From: Lactococcus allomyrinae
GTDB taxonomy: Bacteria > Bacillota > Bacilli > Lactobacillales > Streptococcaceae
Direction: 5' to 3'
DNA length: 64,000 nucleotides
NCBI RefSeq assembly: GCF_003627095.1
Contig: NZ_CP032627.1
Span: 1,488,001 to 1,552,000, forward strand
Below the pieces are notes generated by a model. That model did not search any database, was not told the origin of the DNA, and worked only from the letters and a program-made list of their open reading frames with translations. Position 1 is the stretch's first letter. Each line of letters begins with the position of its first letter. Of this stretch, positions 59,015 through 64,000 are shown piece by piece. The position numbers and the translations under genes were made by a program.

Positions 59015-59535
59015 CTATTTTTTAATAGGAGCAAGTTGCAAGAACATTTGGCGACCATCCATTTTGGCTCTTTGTTCCACTGTTGCAACTTCTTTCGTTG
59101 CTTCAGCAAACTTGTCCATAACTTGACGACCCACATCTTGGTGAGTAATCATCCGACCTTTAAATCGGATTGAAACCTTAACTTTATCCCTTTTTCAAGG
59201 AACTTAATCGCTTGACGAAGTTTAGTATCAAAGTCGTTTTGGTCAATTACTGGCGATAGACGCACTTCTTTGACATTAACAACGGCTTGCTTTTTCTTTG
59301 CTTCTTTTTGCTTTTTCTTTTGCTCAAACATGAATTTTGTATAATCCATAATTTTTGCAACTGGCGGTTCTTGATTTGAAATCAAAACCAAGTCCATGTT
59401 AAGATTTTCGGCTTGCATAAGTGCTTCCGCAGTTGGTGTTACACCAAGCTGTTCACCCTCAGCGCCAATGAGACGAACCTCACGAGCACGGATTGCACCG
59501 TTCATCATAGGTTTTCTGTTGTCTTGTTTAGCTAT
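59015..59535 (-). CDS. infC: Translation initiation factor IF-3, frameshifted in this sequence
   Basis: Joined across one frameshift it gives 173 residues, the normal IF-3 length. The N-terminal domain reads [17 protein letters not shown] and the C-terminal domain ends [12 protein letters not shown]. The frame breaks in a GGG run (plus 59188-59190) at E-K-G-D-K-V-K-V; one extra G restores it. Since infC is essential this is most likely a sequence error. The start appears to be AUA at 59535: AAGGAG lies seven bases upstream and the protein then begins with the conserved x-A-K-Q-D. The ATG at 59562 would place the ribosome site inside the coding region. Rare start codons are typical of infC. 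Confidence 0.92.
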
Positions 59536-59566
59536 GTTCGTTCTCCTTCTAAATAGTATCATTTAA

Positions 59567-59695
59567 GAAAAACAAAAGCGGAACGATAATCTCGCCCCGC
59601 TCATGAAAACATTCGTTTTTGAATAATTCCATTTGTTTGCCCAGTGCGATTTGCTCCTTAGGCGAGAAGCGGGTGCTTCTGCTTTTCAACTCTAT
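59567..59695 (-). promoter_or_regulatory. infC leader with attenuator (L20-leader type)
   Basis: Minus sense leader of about 125 bases: AGAAGC-ACCC-GCTTCT hairpin, then AGCGGGGCGA-GATTA-TCGTTCCGCT, a 10-bp terminator stem followed by TTTTGTTTTT, ending about 30 bases before the infC start. In Bacillus, L20 binding to the leader of this operon causes premature termination. The layout here fits the same feedback. Confidence 0.75.
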
Positions 59696-59696
59696 T

Positions 59697-59726
59697 ATTC
59701 TATCATATTCGTTTGGTTAGTGTCAA
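59697..59726 (-). promoter_or_regulatory. Promoter of the infC operon
   Basis: Minus sense: TTGACA (59726-59721), 18-base spacer with a TG one base before the -10, TAGAAT (59702-59697). The -35 overlaps the last codons of the upstream membrane protein gene. Confidence 0.8.
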
Positions 59727-60349
59727 GTTACATTAACTTTTTCTTGCCTTTTTGTGATATATTTCTTTTCTTTTTGGAAAATGTTGTCTTCAACAAGAGA
59801 TTTTTTCCCATATTTTGTATTTTTAATATCAAGTTCCATCATATAAACTGCTTCTTCGAGGAAACTTGCATGTCGTTTTTGTAAATAACCAATTAACTGA
59901 GTGACACTATCAATTGAAAGATACTTATCAGCAATCCGTAAAGAAACAAGTGGAGGATGATTGAGCAGGTTTATTGATTTTTCATCAATTCTTGATAACT
60001 CTTGTTTGTATTCTTTTTGTCCCAAAGTAATCATCTGTGCTTCTCCAAATTTCTTCCACCAAATCATCCCTAAAATATAAACTAAGCTTTCAATTAGAAG
60101 AATGATTATCAGTAAAATCATTGGCACACTCCACATCCTACTAAATAGTATTGTAAATACCATAATAAGAGGAATCAAAAGCAAACTTGCTAACTTACCA
60201 AAATTTGATTTATACTGTGTTCTATTCTGAATTGTTTGATTAAGATTTTCTCTTTTTGTATTGTTTTCTTCAAGCGCTTTGAGAGCATCTAATACGCTGT
60301 AACAGTAGTTTAAATCATCATATTTTGTGTCTTCCACTAGAATTGGCAT
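59723..60349 (-). CDS. Hypothetical membrane protein with two helices
   Basis: The 208-residue protein has a soluble helical N-terminus (about 1-50), two hydrophobic helices (about 55-70 and 74-96) and a basic, helical C-terminal part. GGAGG lies before the ATG. No domain is recognised. Its stop overlaps the -35 of the infC promoter. It follows the flavoprotein gene by 50 bases and is probably co-transcribed with it. Confidence 0.7.
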   Translation of the reverse strand: MPILVEDTKYDDLNYCYSVLDALKALEENNTKRENLNQTIQNRTQYKSNFGKLASLLLIPLIMVFTILFSRMWSVPMILLIIILLIESLVYILGMIWWKKFGEAQMITLGQKEYKQELSRIDEKSINLLNHPPLVSLRIADKYLSIDSVTQLIGYLQKRHASFLEEAVYMMELDIKNTKYGKKSLVEDNIFQKEKKYITKRQEKVNVT

Positions 60350-60399
60350 TGTTTCCTCCTTTCTTTACAATTTTATATTTTTTCAAAATTTGGGAAACT

Positions 60400-61752
60400 T
60401 TAGGGTTTTGGGTCTTCTTGACGAATGAGTTGAGCTAACGTTTTAATCATTCCATTTGGATTTTTATAACCGTGTTTAAAGTAAAAATCGCTAAATTCAA
60501 CATCTTCAATTGCAAGATTTTGTTGAATTGCTAATGAGATAAGGTCAGCATAAATTGCGATTCCTTCAGCAGTTCCTTCAACTTGAACTCCTAAAATTTT
60601 ATGTGTCTTTCTTTCATAAACTAACCAAATATTAGTATATTCATCCGAGTTAAGAAAATCATTTCGATAATGAACCATGCCACATTCAAGACCTTCTGCT
60701 TCGGCATTCTTTTTGTTTAAACCTGTTGCACATAATGTTCGACCATCCAGATTCATACTATAGGTTCCTTCTGAAGGAATAATTTTTTGTTTTGGTCCTG
60801 CCAGATTAATTGCTGCAATTCCACCTTGACGAATTGCTTCACTTGCGTGAGGAAGGTAACGTCGTCCCTTGACACGATTAACTTTTGATGTGGCACAATC
60901 TCCAACGGCAAAGACATCCTGATGACTCGTCTGCATATAATCGTCAACTTCTATCGCTCCCATATCACCAAGTTCAACTTGATTGGCAAGAAGAAATGAG
61001 TTGGGTCGAAAACCAACGGAATAAATGATTGCATCTGCTTCAAATTTTTCGTAATGGTCTGTATAAAGGTTTAGAGCTGTTCCAGTTTCTTTATTTTCTT
61101 CTTCACGAATGTCTACTGGAAATGTCGATAGTTGGATATCGATTCCTTCTGACTGCATTAAAGCTTCAATGTTTCTAGCCGCAGGCTCATCCAAATATTT
61201 ATCAAGTAAATAACTATGCGCTTGAATGAGAGTAATCTTTATCCCATGTGAAGCTAAAATACGTGAAAGCTCAACACCAATGAAACCTCCGCCAACTACA
61301 ATTATTCGTTTAGCTGTTTCAAATAAATATCTAATTCGCTTGGCATCTTCAATATTTTTCACAACAATTAAGCGTTCTTTAAATTCACCACTAAACATTG
61401 GTAACAACGGATAAGAGCCTGTTGCTAAGACAAGCTTATCATAAGTCGCAGTCTCTACGTTATTGCTTCCTTTTTGTGTAAAAAATATTTGTTTAGTAAG
61501 TGTATCAATATTTCGTACGACAGACTGTGCTTTAACTTGAATTCCTTGTGCTTCTAATTCTTTTATAGTGGTATAACCACCATTTTTTAGAATATCATTG
61601 TGCCCCATCAAGTAGAGCGGAATACTTTGTGAGATAAAGCTTATTTCTTTTTGTTTTTCATAAATTGTAATTTGTGCATCAGGAAATTCTTCTTTCGCCC
61701 TTCTAGCACAGGCAATCCCTGCATGAGAACCCCCGATAATAATCACTTTCAT
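60400..61752 (-). CDS. NADH oxidase/CoA-disulfide reductase-family flavoprotein lacking the redox cysteine
   Basis: The 450-residue flavoprotein has the FAD motif V-I-I-I-G-G-S-H-A-G-I-A (start), the NAD motif I-I-V-V-G-G-G-F-I-G-V-E-L (near 155), V-F-A-V-G-D-C-A near 280 and a C-terminal dimerisation domain. This is the NADH oxidase/NADH peroxidase/CoADR group. The active-site cysteine of the group (I-S-F-L-S-C-G) is replaced: here it reads I-S-F-I-S-Q-S. It therefore cannot use the cysteine-sulfenic mechanism that reduces oxygen to water or peroxide. I chose the ATG at 61752 with AAAGGA upstream. Confidence 0.85.
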   Translation of the reverse strand: MKVIIIGGSHAGIACARRAKEEFPDAQITIYEKQKEISFISQSIPLYLMGHNDILKNGGYTTIKELEAQGIQVKAQSVVRNIDTLTKQIFFTQKGSNNVETATYDKLVLATGSYPLLPMFSGEFKERLIVVKNIEDAKRIRYLFETAKRIIVVGGGFIGVELSRILASHGIKITLIQAHSYLLDKYLDEPAARNIEALMQSEGIDIQLSTFPVDIREEENKETGTALNLYTDHYEKFEADAIIYSVGFRPNSFLLANQVELGDMGAIEVDDYMQTSHQDVFAVGDCATSKVNRVKGRRYLPHASEAIRQGGIAAINLAGPKQKIIPSEGTYSMNLDGRTLCATGLNKKNAEAEGLECGMVHYRNDFLNSDEYTNIWLVYERKTHKILGVQVEGTAEGIAIYADLISLAIQQNLAIEDVEFSDFYFKHGYKNPNGMIKTLAQLIRQEDPKP

Positions 61753-61847
61753 TTTTCTCATTCCTTTCTTTTGGTTCTCTGCGATAAAAGTTCAAACATT
61801 TTCTACCTAGGTTACTAGCTTGAAGGGACTATTCAGCCCCTTTGCAT

Positions 61848-64000
61848 TTATTCGCCATCGTGCTGTTGTGCTTCACTTTTTTCTTTTTTATCTTTTTCTT
61901 CTTTTTTACGCCGTGCCGCTAGCAAAAGCGCTGATGCAGTGAGAAGACCGCCTACTCCCACAAGATTTCCTGATTTATCTCCCGTTTGAGGGAGTTGATT
62001 TGCCCCCTCATTAGAGGTTGGTATTATTTTTGTGGGTACTTTTGTGGTGGTTTCTGCGTGTTCTGCCTGCAATTTTGTTTTTGGAACCTTGACTGTTGGC
62101 ACTATCATTCCTGTCGGTGGGACAGTTGTATTTACCTGTGGTACTACAACTTTAGGAATTGATGGCGTCGTATCTGTAGAGTTAGGGTTTTCTGATGGGA
62201 TTGTTGTGGATTTATCATCATCTGGTGAAGGTGTTGTGTCCGTGGGAGGAATATCTACAGGAGATGAGGGTGTTTCTGGAGTTGTTGGAGTAGCTCCATC
62301 ACTGCCATCTGGTAAAGTTGTTGGGGTTTGATTTGGCTCACTAGATGTTGAATTTGGTGATGTGGGAGGTGTTGTTATTTCTGAAGAATCAGTTGGAGTG
62401 GAATTATCAGAATTATTATTTGGTGCTGTGTTTGTTACTGAGGGATTGATATAAGCAAAGTCTGCTCCGAGATTATAGTCTTCAAAACCATCTGTGTTTT
62501 TTACGACAATCATAAAATCAACTGCTGTTGTTCCATCTGAATTCGTCAGATATCCCGCATATTGCACTCCATTTACTGTGATTGGTGATGCAACATAGTT
62601 AGTATAAGGAGTTCCATCAACAGAGATATTAGCTTCTTGAACTACTGCTTGAAAATTGTTAGCCGTGACATTTCCATCAGAAGTAGTAACAGCTGAGTTT
62701 CCTGTAATTTTATGACCGTCATAAGTATCTGACCAAATCGAATTCCAGCTTGCTAATCCTGCATTTACTGAAGTCAAAGAATTATTTGCTCCACCGCCAC
62801 CTACTCCTACACCACGCTGAGTACCACTATAATTATTTGGAATATTTGTCTTACTGACAGTGGGGATATTACTGACAGAATCCTCCGTTGTTACTGACAA
62901 AGGCATCACAGTGCTGACAGCCTGTTGTGAGTTTTTCATGTTTTCAATTGGTACAGTGGTTGTTTCATCTTTAACGTAATCAATCTTGTATTGTTGAATA
63001 GCTTGGTCAACAATTCCAAAATTCATCGTACTATCAAAACGGTCAGAAATGTTTGTTCCCGTCAGTGAAATTTCTGTTCCATCTGCTGAAGTTAATACGG
63101 CGTGATAAGTGTTTCCGTTGTTATCTGTTACTTTCGGCTCTAAATCGCTGAACACGAATACTTTACCTGTATTTCCTGTCGCAAACTGATAAGTTTGACT
63201 ACCATCTGGATGATTAATCGTCAAATGCGCTTCTTGATAACTTGCTGACAGCGTAATCACAAAGTTATTATCTCCGCTGACAAAGCTAGGATGAGCTGTC
63301 AGTGCTGTTTTTAATGCTGTATTTCCAGTGAATACTTCTCCTTCAGGTGTTGTGACAGATGACACAAAGTAACCTGTTGGAATGCTGACGGTTGGCATTT
63401 GAATCATTGCCTGTGATGTTCCATCTTGCACAACTGTCGCTAGCTGTGGAAGTTCATCAGCCACCGTGGAATCATAACTAAAATCAAAAGATGCTTTTTG
63501 AGGTATTAAGTCATAAGTGACAGTGTGTGCTTGATTCTTGTCAGTATGCTCAGATTTGATTACTGTTGAGAAAACACCATCTACCTTGCTTGTATAACCG
63601 TCAAGCTGAGGAATAACGACTTCTGGAAAATCAAGACCTGTAAAGCTATGATGTGTAGCTTGATACACTTCACCGTTGGGTAATTGATAAGTGGTTTCTT
63701 GCTGTCTTGGATTTCCTTCATAGAAAATATTGACCTCATTTTGAGCGATATCACTGGTTACTTTTCGAATTTCTTCTCGATGGCTAACTTCGTGATAACC
63801 TGCAATTTTTGGAGTAGTGTAGTGATTAGTTTCATGAGTATTTGTTTCCGCTCCGATATAGAAAACTTGTCCAAGTTTGCCGTTAATTATCGTTGGCTCA
63901 GCAAGTGAAAAACCTGTCGCTTGATCAAGATAATGAACTAGAATCGGTGCTGCTTTCTTACTTGCAATAAAACTACTTTGTGAAAAATCAAAACTTAATG
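61848..64000 (-). CDS. Large MucBP-type LPXTG adhesin (N-terminus beyond the window)
   Basis: The frame is open to the window edge, so at least 717 residues are present. Upstream parts contain MucBP-like repeats (I-L-V-H-Y-L-D-Q-A-T-G...G-K-L-G-Q-V-F-Y-I; V-N-I-F-Y-E-G). A beta-rich region and a long Thr/Pro/Ser linker follow, then L-P-Q-T-G-D, a membrane helix and a basic tail (R-R-K-K-E-E). It is a sortase-anchored surface protein likely to bind mucin-like glycans. Several half copies of the CTGACAG motif occur in the coding region. No start codon is visible here. Confidence 0.88.
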   Translation of the reverse strand, partial: LSFDFSQSSFIASKKAAPILVHYLDQATGFSLAEPTIINGKLGQVFYIGAETNTHETNHYTTPKIAGYHEVSHREEIRKVTSDIAQNEVNIFYEGNPRQQETTYQLPNGEVYQATHHSFTGLDFPEVVIPQLDGYTSKVDGVFSTVIKSEHTDKNQAHTVTYDLIPQKASFDFSYDSTVADELPQLATVVQDGTSQAMIQMPTVSIPTGYFVSSVTTPEGEVFTGNTALKTALTAHPSFVSGDNNFVITLSASYQEAHLTINHPDGSQTYQFATGNTGKVFVFSDLEPKVTDNNGNTYHAVLTSADGTEISLTGTNISDRFDSTMNFGIVDQAIQQYKIDYVKDETTTVPIENMKNSQQAVSTVMPLSVTTEDSVSNIPTVSKTNIPNNYSGTQRGVGVGGGGANNSLTSVNAGLASWNSIWSDTYDGHKITGNSAVTTSDGNVTANNFQAVVQEANISVDGTPYTNYVASPITVNGVQYAGYLTNSDGTTAVDFMIVVKNTDGFEDYNLGADFAYINPSVTNTAPNNNSDNSTPTDSSEITTPPTSPNSTSSEPNQTPTTLPDGSDGATPTTPETPSSPVDIPPTDTTPSPDDDKSTTIPSENPNSTDTTPSIPKVVVPQVNTTVPPTGMIVPTVKVPKTKLQAEHAETTTKVPTKIIPTSNEGANQLPQTGDKSGNLVGVGGLLTASALLLAARRKKEEKDKKEKSEAQQHDGE

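Overview
The window reads as a low-GC Firmicute chromosome of the Streptococcaceae, most probably a Lactococcus species. The reasons are the gene order dinG-ypmB-aspB-asnS, an infC-rpmI-rplT operon with an attenuator leader, strong AAGGAG ribosome sites, extended -10 promoters, a full set of LPXTG and WxL surface proteins, and lactococcal-type housekeeping genes (pflA, uvrA, thiN, usp). I saw no rRNA, tRNA, CRISPR array, prophage gene or transposase. Almost every gene lies on the minus strand; only the GNAT acetyltransferase, the YazA-like GIY-YIG protein and the universal stress protein are on the plus strand.

Layout. (1) 1-5195, minus: a run of genes for coiled-coil proteins around a ParM-like actin homologue, directly downstream of a DUF916/DUF3324 membrane protein. 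(2) 5333-14024, minus: a WxL (Csc-type) surface cluster with one 1651-residue beta-rich WxL protein, four small tandem WxL paralogues and a small LPXTG protein. It is preceded by 0.8 kb of AT-rich DNA with two 28-bp inverted repeats. (3) 14.8-25.6 kb: core genes (lipase-like, pflA, CNNM/CBS protein, AI-2E-type transporter, acetyltransferase, uracil-DNA glycosylase family, uvrA, GIY-YIG). (4) 25.6-35.3 kb: a large frameshifted LPXTG adhesin, an amino-acid permease with a leader-peptide attenuator upstream, an oxidoreductase, thiN, mazG-like and a second surface protein. (5) 36.1-47.9 kb: a GC-richer sugar locus with a BglK-like ROK kinase, a GH1 6-phospho-beta-glucosidase, a GH3 enzyme, an Opp-family ABC importer and an RpiR regulator, with a CcpA (cre) site on the promoter. 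(6) 48.4-57.6 kb: asnS, aspB, ypmB, dinG, usp and a short MprF-like protein. (7) 58.1-64 kb: rplT, rpmI, infC, a membrane protein, an NADH-oxidase-like flavoprotein without its redox cysteine, and a large MucBP/LPXTG adhesin that runs off the end.

Five genes, including the essential infC, each carry one apparent single-base deletion in a homopolymer. Together they look like sequencing errors, so I give each as one gene. The most unusual signals are the actin/coiled-coil operon joined to a WxL cluster; a very abundant palindrome CTGTCAG-N2/N4-CTGACAG, sometimes paired around a conserved hairpin; a family of ~100-bp covarying long hairpins placed just before start codons; an aromatic-rich leader peptide ahead of an amino-acid permease; and a probable ABC-import plus kinase route for beta-glucosides.
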